Shown: piece by piece, positions 31,087-41,574 of the stretch | Numbering within the stretch: the stretch's first letter is position 1 | Layout of the letters: every line of letters begins with the position of its first letter | Assembly: GCA_027924585.1 (NCBI GenBank) | Contig: BSBM01000424.1 | Coordinates: forward strand, 124,001 to 188,000 | Origin: Larix kaempferi | Taxonomy: Eukaryota > Streptophyta > Pinopsida > Pinales > Pinaceae | Direction of reading: 5' to 3' | DNA: 64,000 nucleotides | Notes under the pieces: model-generated | What the model saw: the letters and a program-made list of their open reading frames with translations, nothing else | Databases searched by the model: none | What the model was told of the DNA's origin: nothing | Program-made: the position numbers and the translations under genes

Positions 31087-33398
31087 CCAGTGTCCAAGAC
31101 ACCCTATAGGATGAGTACACTAGAATTGATAGAATTGAAAATGCAGTTACAAGAGCTATTGGAAAAGAAATATATCAGGCCAGGTGTGTCTCCATGGGGA
31201 TCGCCTGTACTTTTTGTAAAAAAGAAGGATGGAACGCTCAGGTTATGTATTGATTACAGGCATCTTAATAAGGTTATAGTGAAGAACAAATACCCCTTTC
31301 CTCGAATTGATGATATTTTTTATCAAATGAGAGGGGAATATGCATTCTCAAAGATTGATTTGAGTTCAGGTTATCATCAAGTAAGGATAAAGGAAGAAGA
31401 CATTCACAAGACAACCTTTAGAACAAGGTATGAGCACTATTGGTTTGTGGTGGTGCCATTTGGTCTCACTAATGCACCAACTACATTCATGTGTCTCATG
31501 AATAATGTTTTCAACAAGTATTTGGACAAGTTTGTTCTTGTATTTCTAGATGACATTCTTAGTTACTCTCAGAATGAAGAAGAGCATGAAGATCATTTGA
31601 GAATTGCTTTACAACTGTTAAGGGATCATAAGTTGTATGCAAAGCTAAGCAAATGTGACTTTTACAAGAATAAAATTCATTATTTGGGTCACATTATTTC
31701 TAAATAAGGAATATCAGTTGATATAGAGAAGATTGAAGCCATCATGAATTGGCCAAGTCCAAGAAATGTGACAGATGTAAGATCTTTTATGGGTCTTGCT
31801 GGTTACTATCGGAGGTTCATTAAAGGATTCTCCAAGGTTGCACACCCAATTACTTCTTTGCAAAAGAAGGGGATAAAGTTTGAATGGATACCGAAATGTG
31901 AAGGAAGCTTCCAGCTTTTAAAAAATCTTCTCACAAGTGCCCCAATTCTAAAAATTGCAAACCCAGAAAAATATTTTGTGGTATGTACAGATGCATGTAA
32001 AGATGGACTTGGAGGAGTTATTATGCAAGGAAACCATGTGGTATGCTATGAGTCAAGGAAGTTGAAAGATCATGAGAAGAGCTATGCTACCCACGATTTA
32101 GAACTTGCAGCCATAGTGCATGCTTTGAAAATGTGGAGGCACTATTTAATGGGAAAAAAATTTGAGCTAAAGATACACCATTGTGGTCTAAAATATTTGT
32201 TTGAGCAGCCAACATTAAATGCTAGGCAAGCTAGATGGCTAGAATTCTTATGGGAGTTTGATTTTGAGATTAAAAACATAAAAGGTAAGGAAAATAAGGT
32301 GGTTGATGCACTTAACATAAAAATACATGAGACGCATGTAGCAGCCACCAGTACCTGCCAATCAGATTTAAGGCAACTGATTGTTAACTGTATTGTTGAA
32401 GATGAAATGTATGTGCAAATAAAAGACAAATTACAACAAATTTTTTTCAAAAAGAGGTATGAATGTTACCATTTGGAAGGTGACAGAATTCTTATTTATA
32501 AAAATAGAATTTACATTCCTAACATGGAAGATTTGAGAAGAATTTTTATGGATGAAATCCATAAAATGCCATATTTTGGTCACCTGGGATACTAAAAAAC
32601 AGTTGCTATAGCGAGAAAGCAATATTTTTGGCCGAGAATGAAAAATGACATTACTAAGTATATTTCCAAGTGTATGAAATGTTAACAAGTGAAGGTTGAA
32701 CATCAAAACCCAACAGGTTTATTGCAGCCTTTGCCAATTCCGGAATGGAAATGGGAAGTGATTTCCATGGATTTTATTACAGGTTTGCCAATGACAGTGA
32801 GGCCGCATGATTCCATCATGGTTGTGGTGGATAAATTATCTAAGGCTGCACACTTTGTACTGGTTAAATCCACGTATAAAATGGATGCCATTGCAAGGAT
32901 TTTCATGAAGGAAATTTTCAGGTTACATGGATTGCCTAAGACAATAATTTAAGATAGGGATACCAAGTTCACCTCTAACTTTTGGAAAAATTATTTTCAC
33001 TGATTTGGGTACGCAACTGAACTTTAGTAACGCCTACCATCCGCAAACAGATGGGAAAAAATAAGGGTAAATTAGGTGCTTGAAGACATGCTACGCATGT
33101 ATGTGATGGACAAACCATCCAAGTGGGAAGACTATCTACATTTGGTAGAGTTTACATATAACAATGGGAAACAAGCATCGTTGGGGATGAGTATGTTTGA
33201 ATCTTTGTATGGAAGGAGGTGCAACACACCAATTACATGGGATAATCCAGTGAACATAATTGTACTTGGGCCATAATTGCTTAAGGAAATGGAACAAGAG
33301 GTTGCAAAGATTAGGAAAAATTTAAAGGCATCCCAAGATAGACATAAAATCTATGCAGTTAACAACTGAGTGCATAGAGAGTTTCATGTCGGGGATGA
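31076..33398 (+). pseudogene. Element P pol remnant: RT, RNase H, integrase
   Basis: Same family as A. The frame opens within the LTR end with [16 protein letters not shown] and carries RT ([47 protein letters not shown] near 31540), connection ([16 protein letters not shown]), RNase H ([14 protein letters not shown] with the first aspartate kept; [14 protein letters not shown]) and integrase ([43 protein letters not shown]). Stops at 31705, 32593 and near 32683 and 32949 lie in one frame; a frameshift follows near 32985. The sequence breaks at about 33398 within HREFHVGDD. Better preserved than A's pol. Confidence 0.85.
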
Positions 33399-33577
33399 TC
33401 ATCTAACTTGTTTAGGTCCTTTTCTTTTTCAATAGCTCCCTGAGGTTTGACCTCCTTTCCCATTGTGATCGTGTACAGACTCTTGTTGCGCAATACAATT
33501 TTCATATATTCTCTCCAATCCAGATAATTGAAGGGTGTTAGGATTCTTGGTGTCAAAGGAGCATTCAAATTCTCCAT
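33399..33577 (-). pseudogene. gag: Amino end of a copia gag
   Basis: On the - strand ATG at 33577 starts MENLNAPLTPRILTPFNYLD followed by WREYMKIVLRNKSLY, a copia gag amino end in which the target is N-Y-x-x-W-like. It stays open to the join with P, where GATGATCAT is shared by both sides. It belongs to the primer site and LTR to the right. The rest of the element is missing, removed by the deletion that joined it to P. Confidence 0.7.
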
Positions 33578-33677
33578 CTGTAGCTACTGGAGCGAATGCA
33601 AACTACTATTGTTGCACTAAAAAAATCTCAAAATGCTGCAGAAAACTATCAAAATGAAGATAAACCAGCTCTGCTGA

Positions 33678-33689
33678 GCTCTGATACCA
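33678..33689 (-). other. Primer binding site of the copia fragment
   Basis: The - strand reads TGGTATCAGAGC directly after an LTR ending CTAGAATTTCACA. Confidence 0.85.
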
Positions 33690-34336
33690 TGTGAAATTCT
33701 AGAACAAAGCAGATCATTGAGCCTAGGAGTACCTCACAGTGACAGAATTAGCAAAGGAGAAGAATTGCAGTGAAATCTAGCAAGAATTGAGCAGTAAAAT
33801 CAAACATGCAAAGAAACTCATATGTAAATCAAAACTAGTGTCATATTCCATTAATCTGTATAGTAAAAGAATATAGTACAATGGAGAGAATTCGATTACC
33901 CAGGAGGATTTTGAATCCATCTCAATATAGCATAGGAATTATACCTACTATAGTGCTCTAATAGTTCCAAACTCAATTGAATGTTAGTTCACTGAAGCTA
34001 CTGTCAGTTAACTGATCACGAAGGGCGCATCAGTGAGTTTCTCATGCAAATCAATCTAGAGAGGGCACATTAGTTGAAAATTAGTGGAAATCAGAGCTCA
34101 AACCCCCACTACAGTCATTAACTCAGGTGGACTGAACCAAATCACTAAGTTAGCTCCTAAAATCTAGGGAACTGACTCTACATGGCCTAAATTCATGCAT
34201 GGAGGGTGCATCAAGTGGATAATGAGCCCTAGATAACAATTGAACACCATCAGGGGGTCAACAACATCATCCAATACTAGGAAAAAGGAAAAAGATGCTA
34301 AGGTCGACAAAGGTTGGATTATTGATTATCCTAACA
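33690..34336 (-). mobile_element. 5' LTR of a truncated copia element
   Basis: On the - strand it begins TGTTAGGATAATC and ends CTAGAATTTCACA (TG...CA, 647 bases). It precedes a primer site and gag amino end. No matching second LTR is in the window. It interrupts the chromodomain region of the gypsy fragment at 34337. Confidence 0.75.
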
Positions 34337-34835
34337 ATAAGATACTCGTTGACACTTCTTGAACAAATGACCCTGGTTCTAACTTCTAATATACCTTTAG
34401 GAATCAATACTAGCTTCCCTTCTTCATCCAGAATGGGTAATTATGATTGTATATGAGTTGTTGGACCAATTTTTTTCTTCGGCGATGAAACATTAAAATA
34501 ATCATGTAACTTCCCCTTGTTAGGAATATCTAGGGTGTAAGCTACTTGGCCTACTCATCTTCAGATTCAATATGGACCATAAAAATTAGCACAAGTTTAT
34601 GTTTATTGTAGTTTGTGAACAAGTTTTGTTTGTAAGGTTAGAGTCACACAAACAACCAATCCCCAACTACAAATTCATGGTCAATTCTCTTCATGTCAAC
34701 TTGTTGTTTGATTTGATTCCTTGTTGTTTCAAGATTATTCTTAACGATATTTTGGATTTCATCAGAAGTAGTTAAGTAGTTTTTCACAGCAGGCACCTTG
34801 AAACTTATGACAACGTATTCCTTAATTAGTGGCAA
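34337..34835 (-). pseudogene. Chromovirus integrase carboxyl end
   Basis: From about 34760 on the - strand: NNLETTRNQIKQQVDMKRID, HEFVVGDWLFV, then ANFYGPY and VAYTLDIPNKGKL, and finally ILDEEGKLVLIPKGILEVRT and SRSVNEYLI. This is the DNA-binding end and the start of a chromodomain of a Ty3/gypsy integrase similar to that of D (AILNRRTRQLRSRSITEVLI). It stops where the copia LTR begins, so the copia insertion or a deletion removed the end. Stops are present. Confidence 0.7.
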
Positions 34836-34859
34836 TGGATAACAGTAATATCCCTCATT

Positions 34860-34935
34860 CTCAACCCTTATTATTATAATAGATGTAAACATGTATATGA
34901 ATTATTTAATGGCGAGGAGCTCAAGGCCAAGGCCT
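34860..34935 (+). mobile_element. Left piece of the LTR in which element B landed
   Basis: GGAGCTCAAGGCCAAGGCCT just before B is also found in P's LTR (6964-6983). After B the sequence continues CGCTAGTGAAC (63053), against GACTAGTGAAT in P. So B appears to have inserted into a diverged gypsy LTR of the P/A type. The duplication GGCCT occupies 34931-34935. Confidence 0.5.
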
Positions 34936-35359
34936 TGATCCAAGAGGATCTCCCAAAGTTGCTGCAGAAGCACATCATTGCGTAGGGCTCGCCGAGAGCT
35001 TTTCAGTGACACTCATTTCATAAAAAATGGACTCCGGAGGTGGAAGATATTGTGTTTTGAAATTTTGGAAAAACAGGTAAAATGGAAAAAGTGGGTGCCA
35101 TGTGGCACCACTAAAAGGGTGACATGTTTCCTATACAGGTGGGCCGTATTGTTGACGTGGCACACTCACTGAGTGTCACGTAGTAGGTGACATGGCAGGA
35201 TAAGTTGAAGTGGCAGTTGAGTTGGAAACTGTGTGGACCTATTACCATGTGACAGTTGGCAAGGTTTTTGTATATGTGGTAGTTGCATGGACCAATCGGA
35301 GGCTACCACATGGCAATTCGGTTGGCCACTTCATGGACTTTTTCACCAAAAAGAATGGT

Positions 35360-35426
35360 GGTTCGGGACGATTGAACCCTGTACCACCCGCTTTATAATC
35401 CTCTACTCTAACCACTCCGCCACACA
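35360..35426 (-). other. tRNA-like segment 1 in the 5' LTR of B
   Basis: On the - strand an A-box-like TGTGGCGGAGTGGTTAGA is followed about 28 bases later by a B-box-like CAGGGTTCAATC, as in a tRNA gene or SINE head. The same pair occurs in the 3' LTR, so it was part of the LTR before transposition. An acceptor stem could not be paired, so a functional tRNA is unlikely. Confidence 0.55.
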
Positions 35427-35644
35427 TGTTCCTTGTTATATTATGTGTTAAAATGTTTATTCAAAGTTTAACCTTGGGCAGTTTTTGAAAAGGGGCAGAG
35501 ACAAGGGCTTAGCCCTCAGCCCCCATGATCCACGCTATATTCCATACAACCAACAACAAGATATTATATTGTGGTGTCGTTTCAACTATAGCCCACTAGC
35601 TATACTATATATATTATATCAAAAAACATTGTAACGTGGTCAGA

Positions 35645-35712
35645 TCCCATGGGGTTTGACTGCGATATCTCTGGTACTAAACTCGCCAGACTTACCACTG
35701 CGCCAATTCCTT
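35645..35712 (-). other. tRNA-like segment 2 in the 5' LTR of B
   Basis: The - strand reads ATTGGCGCAGTGGTAAGTC (A box, D arm) and later GCAGTCAAACCCCA (B box, T arm), the pattern of Au-type plant SINE heads. It lies about 230 bases from segment 1. Confidence 0.5.
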
Positions 35713-36334
35713 TGGGCTTGGAAATAGTTGGCATAATATATTTTTAAATTTAAGTGGGATTTTTTTCTAACGTGTGTGTGCCATCTATGGGTGCCCAACG
35801 ACCCTTTTTGGTATTATTTAAACTATGGTTCATAGCTCAGCCCAGGTACGGAGCAGGCACGAATACCAAGACAACAGGGTAGAGGCACAGATCCTTGGGC
35901 GGGATTTCGTACAGTCCATACACCGTAGGAAGGCTTTGCCTTGAATTGTGTACCAAGGGAGGTCCCAAGAAAAGTATACATTGTTTATACTCAACTTTCA
36001 CAATTTTTCGAGACGGACATAGTGGTGCAGTCTTTTTTTGCATAAAACAGTGTGAATTTCAAAGTGTCGTCAGCATTGATGTAAATTGAAACATTTGAAG
36101 AAAGTAATAAAATTGGTCTCACTGGAAGGGGAGTGGAGACATAGTTCTTTATGGACGAAATCCGTTATCAGTTGTTGTCTCAGATTATGGTTTGCATCTT
36201 TATTATTTTGCATTCTTTATGCTTATGTGCTCTTTTAAAGATTTCCATTTTAAATCCTTTTTAAAGATGTAATTGTTGAATCATTTACACATAAATCTTG
36301 GTTAATTAATGATCCTGCAAATTCAGATCATGTT

Positions 36335-36346
36335 TTGTATCAAATC
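36335..36346 (+). other. Degenerate primer binding site of element B
   Basis: TTGTATCAAATC, four bases after the LTR, matches TGGTATCAGAGC at 9 of 12 positions. The changes include G-to-A, in line with decay. Confidence 0.45.
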
Positions 36347-36375
36347 ATTATTAACCATAGATTTGTGAAGTGTGA

Positions 36376-37440
36376 ATGATTAATAGGGGCAAGATTAATG
36401 CGGGAGAAGGAGAGCTTGTGCCTTTTGATCTAGAAATTGAACGTACGATACGAAGGAAGAAAATGGAAGATGGTGATGCTCGTTCAGAGCACGATAAGGA
36501 TTTCCATAAATCCTTCTATAGAATGTCAGATATGGTTAAGAATCTATTTTTGGATTACCAAGAAAGACTAGCAAAGAAGGGGAAGAAGAAAGAAAAAGAA
36601 GAAGACAATGCTTCTGTAGATCAATGAAATGGAGGAGATCCACCTGAATCTCCACCTTCAAGTTCAATTTCAAGTTCTAGTTCTGCTACTTCTTCTCATT
36701 CTCATCATTCTAAGGATCATTAGAAATATGTTTCTAATATTCCATTGTTAAAGCTTGATGTAAAATTTGATTTACCTATGTTTAATGAAGAGCTTAACGC
36801 TGAAAAATTGGATAATTGGATTAGACAGATTGAATTATGTTGCAAGATCCAAAAACTTGTAGGTGATGAAGAAAAAATCCAGTTGGACACACTCCGTCTT
36901 GGTGGCACTTCTGTCATTAGGTGGGAGAGAAAAGCTCAAGAGGATTTTCTTACTAAAGGTAAGTTTATTTCCTCATGGTATGAGTTTACTGTAGCGTTGA
37001 AAAAGCAGTTATATCTGTTGGGTTATATGCAGTAGGCTATGATGGACTAGCATAATTTCAAACAAGATAAGGTTCAGAATGTGAAAGAATACACACAATA
37101 TTTTAGAAAGAGATCCTTAGTGATGGGTATACCTATTTATACTCAAGAGACACTTCTTAAATTCATAGGAGGATTGCATAGTTACTTAAGACATACAATT
37201 CTTATGTTCAATCCGACTAACCTGGATGAAGTGTGTGTTCAATCCATCCATATTGAATCTAAGGGGAAGAACACTTCTAATAAATTTTCCAAGAAGCATT
37301 TCAAACTAGCTGGAAACAAGTTCAAAGGTAAAGGGAAAGGAAAACACACAACTACCGTGAATAAATGAGGAGATAATCCCTTATGCACGCATTGTCAGAA
37401 AATGGGTCACGATATATCCAAATATTGGAAGCTTCATCTG
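36376..37440 (+). pseudogene. gag: Element B gag with zinc knuckle
   Basis: Packaging protein of B. ATG at 36376 begins MINRGKINAGEGELVPFDLE. A lysine-rich segment (AKKGKKKEKEEDN) and a serine-rich linker lead to the capsid part, LDVKFDLPMFNEELNAEKLD and NWIRQIELCCKIQKLVGDEE. After stops near 37033 and 37048 it goes on with MKEYTQYFRKRSLVMGIPIY (37081, still the same frame). The basic tail KFKGKGKGKHTTT precedes a knuckle at about 37384-37427, CTHCQKMGHDISKYW, in which the last cysteine is tyrosine. At least five stops occur in one otherwise continuous frame, with no frameshift, so the decay is mainly by point mutation. Confidence 0.8.
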
Positions 37441-38363
37441 GAACTTAATACGGAAAAGTTTCGGAATAAAAAGGAAGATCACAAGACTAACGCCACTCTT
37501 CAGCATGATTTGGGATCAGACTTTAGAGAGGAGACAAAAATTACAACCATGGGATTACAAGGTAAATCTTCTTCTAATTTTGTTCCAAAAGTTGAACATG
37601 TTCATGATTAAAAGAAAAGGAGTGAGTTATTTCATATAAGGGTGATTTCTAAGCATACTTAAATTGGTACTTTATTTGATAGTGGATCACAAGCTAGCTT
37701 GATTTCAGAATAGATAGTTAAAAATCTTGGTTTGCAAACTAAGTCACACCCGAAATCATATCCACTTGCTTGGGTATGTGAAAATACACAACTACACGTT
37801 ACTAAGCAGTGTAGACTTAGGTTTGCAATCACTTATGGATTTATGGATGAAGTTGATTTGGATGCAGCCCCACTGGATATATATGGTATTGTATTAGGTA
37901 GCCCTTATCTTTATGAAAGGAAAACAATCTTCTGCAGAGAAGAGAACAAGTACCAGCTTACCAAGGATGGTGTTCAGTACATTGTTCGAGCTCACTGTGT
38001 GAAAACTAATCTATCTTTGGTTTCTGCAAGTCAAATGAAGAGATTAGTAAATACTAGTAAAATTTTTGTTCTCATGATTGTTAAAGCTAAAGATGATGAT
38101 AAGAATGATGCTTTTAAAGGTTTTAATCCTAAACTTAAAGATGAATTGGTTAAGGTTGTCTGTAAGTATGATGCAGTATTCTAGGAACCTAAAGGATTAC
38201 CTCTTAAAAGAGAAATACAACATGACATCCATTTGCAACAAGATGCTCCTCTTCTGAATACTGGTATGTATCGGTCTTCAATGATCGAAAATGCAGAGAT
38301 CAAGAAGCAGGTTCAAGAGTTGCTCGAGAGAGAGAGAGGGGACATTCGACCAAGTTCCTCTCC
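37441..38363 (+). pseudogene. Element B protease and start of reverse transcriptase
   Basis: In the same frame as gag. The protease active site LFDSGSQASLISE lies near 37672-37710 and is intact, with a stop just after it. Then come DIYGIVLGSPYLYERKTIF and the protease-RT linker FNPKLKDELVKVVCKYDAVF. RT begins DIHLQQDAPLLNTGMYRSS and IKKQVQELLERERGDIRPSS. It ends at SSPC at 38363, where element C is inserted. RT resumes at 58973 with GSPIVL. Confidence 0.8.
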
Positions 38364-38368
38364 ATGTG

Positions 38369-39295
38369 TGTGTTGGAGAAAACTCACTATGGCTTGGGGT
38401 AGACCACAACAGACAGATGACTACCAGAAATCAACTCAATTCTCATAACTATGCTATATAAATGACAATGCTAAGATAATGAAGAAGATAACCAACCTCG
38501 ATCCAAACATTTGATGTAGATCCCCGTTGGAGCTTTTCAGTCCGTGCACTTGAATCTGTAAATTGGTCTTGACAGCCAATATACAACAAGTACATATAAT
38601 ATATAAACGGCATTAACATCATCAATAGCAATGGCCCATGATATAACAAGTAAATGCAACCCAATGTAAGATAAACAACATTTACAACATTAATGGACGA
38701 GAATATGAGTATTTCTATTAATAAACAAGAAGAAGTACAATCTGATACGACCTCTTGCCGGAAACCATTATGAACCAAGATCTGGATCAATCCACTTGTG
38801 CCTCCACCACTTCAATCATCCATGAATGGCAAACTCAAACTAGATAGGAGTTTGGAAGGTGAACATAAAGGGTTCACAACTACAAGGATCAATAAGTGTA
38901 GACTCAAGATAGGGAAACAATACACTAGAGTTCTCTTGCTCTTATTTCTCCTCCCATCCATAAGCCATATGTGTTAAATATATAGTCCTCTCAAAGGTAA
39001 GTGAAAGGACACATCGATGCGTTTCTGGGGTAGATGGACAACCAAAGGTCACCCAATGACCGCTTTTTGGGAGTAAAAAGTAATAAACTAGTGATTTTTA
39101 CCATTTTACTTGATACCCGCGGGCTATAGTGATGCAACTCACGGGTATGCTTGCTATAGTGATGCAACAAGCGGGTCAGAGGAAAAATGAGGAAATAGTA
39201 TGTCTGAAGGATATAAAGTGGATCTGAGTCAGTGAAATGGATCTTACAGGCCAAAGAATGTTGATGCTCACAGGGTGGAAGATTACGTTGTAACA
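38369..39295 (-). mobile_element. 3' LTR of element C
   Basis: On the - strand TGTTACAACG... to ...CTCCAACACA, 927 bases. It contains CCCGCGGG at 39117-39124 and two direct copies of GCTATAGTGATGCAAC just after. The differences from the 5' LTR are mostly transitions. Confidence 0.93.
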
Positions 39296-39307
39296 GATGC
39301 CCCCTAA
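39296..39307 (-). other. Polypurine tract of element C
   Basis: The - strand reads TTAGGGGGCATC immediately before the 3' LTR. Confidence 0.8.
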
Positions 39308-41574
39308 TGTGTGAGGTCAGAGACTGATGCTACGATGGCCGAAATACATTATAAAACTCAGAAGTGGAATGATGGAGACACAAGTGGAAAGAGCAGCTCA
39401 CTCGTCATAGTACAATAGTATCCCTGAATACATGTCGGTAGTACAACAATCTGATACAATGGCCATGAATAGGCAGTACATAGTGGATATATGTCATAAG
39501 TGATCATAGCCATGATCCCTCTACAGTAAGATATGGTCTCCTACTGAAAAGGAAACAACTGGTACAAACTGCTGATATCTGAGAGGTGATATCTCAGATG
39601 TAAATTCAAAGTCATAAGTAGCATACTGAATGCCACTATCACCTAGGGTCTTCTACACAAGTCTTCGACGGTGCAAGTCCCATCAAGTGAATAAAGGAAT
39701 TGGGGTCGAATCCGATGTGACATCGTCTAATTACCGGTCAATAATGTATACCGTTAACAGATGTGAGATAACCCACCAATAATGAAAATGGGCATCAAGG
39801 CACAGAGCACAATCACCGGAGTGTGAATAAATGAGTTGAAGTCGAACACTAGGATGAATCCATCGATCAGGGGACATTGATGTATTCCCAAAACTGTCGA
39901 TGGCGAGAGAACCTGCCACTAATGAATGCAAGCCTCAAGGTACTCAACTGAACTCTAAGCCTCAAGATCCAGAATAAATGGGTTGAAGTCGACAGAACAA
40001 GACTCGCTGGAAGGAGGGCATTAAAGCATCCCCCATCAACCACCACAAGGTACCAACTATGCTGAAAGATTTGGAAGAAATCAGGTGGAACGAACTGACT
40101 CAATAAGGATGGCCGACATGCAATAGTTAAGAGATCTGAGGAGTGGCCGACACTAGTTTCAAGACTTCCTTTGAACAAGAGCATGAGCAGATGGATAGAC
40201 TCAGGCAGCATAGACTTGACATAAACTGTGCAATGTAGGAGGCATTACAAAGGGCTCCATAATGACTGGAAGCTTAACCAATCGGTGGAGAAAACTAAGA
40301 AACAAGTACAGCTCCTAAGGTCCAACTATAGTCCCGACTCATAATGTACGGAGTGGAATGAATGCTCTGTTCAAAGGCGACACAACAACTGCCAACCAGA
40401 AGTAGTAACCATAATCCCGTCCGACTTGGAATATTTGATTTTTTTGGTCTTTTTCATATTTGGGAAAAGCTTGAAAAAGAATAAAATTGCTTATAGTACA
40501 ACAAGTGAGGGAACGAGTGTCAAATAGTGAGCAGACTAGTTCCAAGCAGTGGAACATACCTATGATCAATGCAAGGAAGTGCATGCAGGATGTGGACACT
40601 CGGGGGGGTGTTCCCTCAGGGTCAAAAGGTCATCAAATTGTGAAGGGAAAATATAAGCTCTGCAAGGCTCGACAGGGAAAAGTGCTCAGGCACCAGGCTA
40701 ACAACTAAGTAAGTGGGAGCCGGCACAAGGCTGAAGCGGCAAGCAGGATGATGCAATGCAATCACAACATGATATAACTGAGGGGAGTCCTTAAGGGAGA
40801 TGGATAGCATAAGACAAAGTAGAGTATGAGTCTTTATTGCAATGTCATGGCGTAACTACAAAGGAATCCCAATCCTAAGGACAAACAACGACTTGGGCAC
40901 CAGAATGCACAAAGGGGTTCTAACTAGGGTACCCATGTTTGGAAAAGCCCTATCGCCACATAACGACACTTTTATAGCAATGTGAAGGTTCAGTGTCGGT
41001 TACGAAGCGGGGTCACACCTAGGGTTTATGAAAATGGTCAACAGGTCAAATGCATAATGCACATGGAAATGGCATCTAACCTATATGCCAGGTGTGAAAC
41101 GTACCTGTCGTAGGTTTGAAATGGTCCAGAACAGCTTTCGTTGAAGAAATCTGATTAAAAATACTACTCCAAGACATTATATTAGTCCATAACGACACAA
41201 AATGGTAAAAAATATAGACAAGTGGGTCCTGAAAATTATAAATAGTAATAAAAAATTCCAATTTACAATTTATTTTTACTATTCACCCATTTGGAGCCTT
41301 GTGGTTAGTTTTCACCTGAAAGTTCAGTTGTCGATTCTTGGAGCTACAAGCGACCGTTCATCGAACCGTCCGGAGCAGGTTGGTAGTCTCATCCATACCT
41401 TTCATTTTAATTTTAAACGATGGGATTTTTAGTTTGTCCAAGCCCTAAATGGCTTCGGCGCTACCCGCGGGCTGTAGCTATGCGGGTCATGGGTAGGGTA
41501 AGGTACTTGCAGTCAATGCACAGACTTACCATGGGTACCTGCACCTGTATACAAACTAGCACGCGAGTACGGCC
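39308..41574. other. Long non-coding region of element C before its 3' LTR
   Basis: 2.3 kb with only short, unrelated ORFs. Near 41461-41500 it has ACCCGCGGGCTGTAG and GCGGGTCATGGGTAG, the same GC-rich motif as in the LTR (39114) and leader (near 57795-57875). Promoter sequence for the mobile domain gene on the + strand may lie here, but no clear TATA box was found. Long untranslated regions are common in Tat/Ogre-like elements. Confidence 0.5.

Larger units (their letters stand above)
34936..36330 (+). mobile_element. 5' LTR of element B
   Basis: Starts TGATCCAAGAGG, ends AATTCAGATCA. Contains two antisense tRNA-like segments (listed separately). Its counterpart at the right is 22 bases longer and much diverged. 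Confidence 0.88.

Noticed and set aside
34735-34775. Second hammerhead-like core (CTGATGA ... GAAAC) on the - strand
   Set aside because: It lies in an integrase coding remnant, stem II does not pair and stem I is absent.
39867-40211. - strand ORF of 114 codons in the region of C before its 3' LTR
   Set aside because: No similarity to any retroelement domain, hydrophobic low-information text, and overlapping ORFs in other frames.
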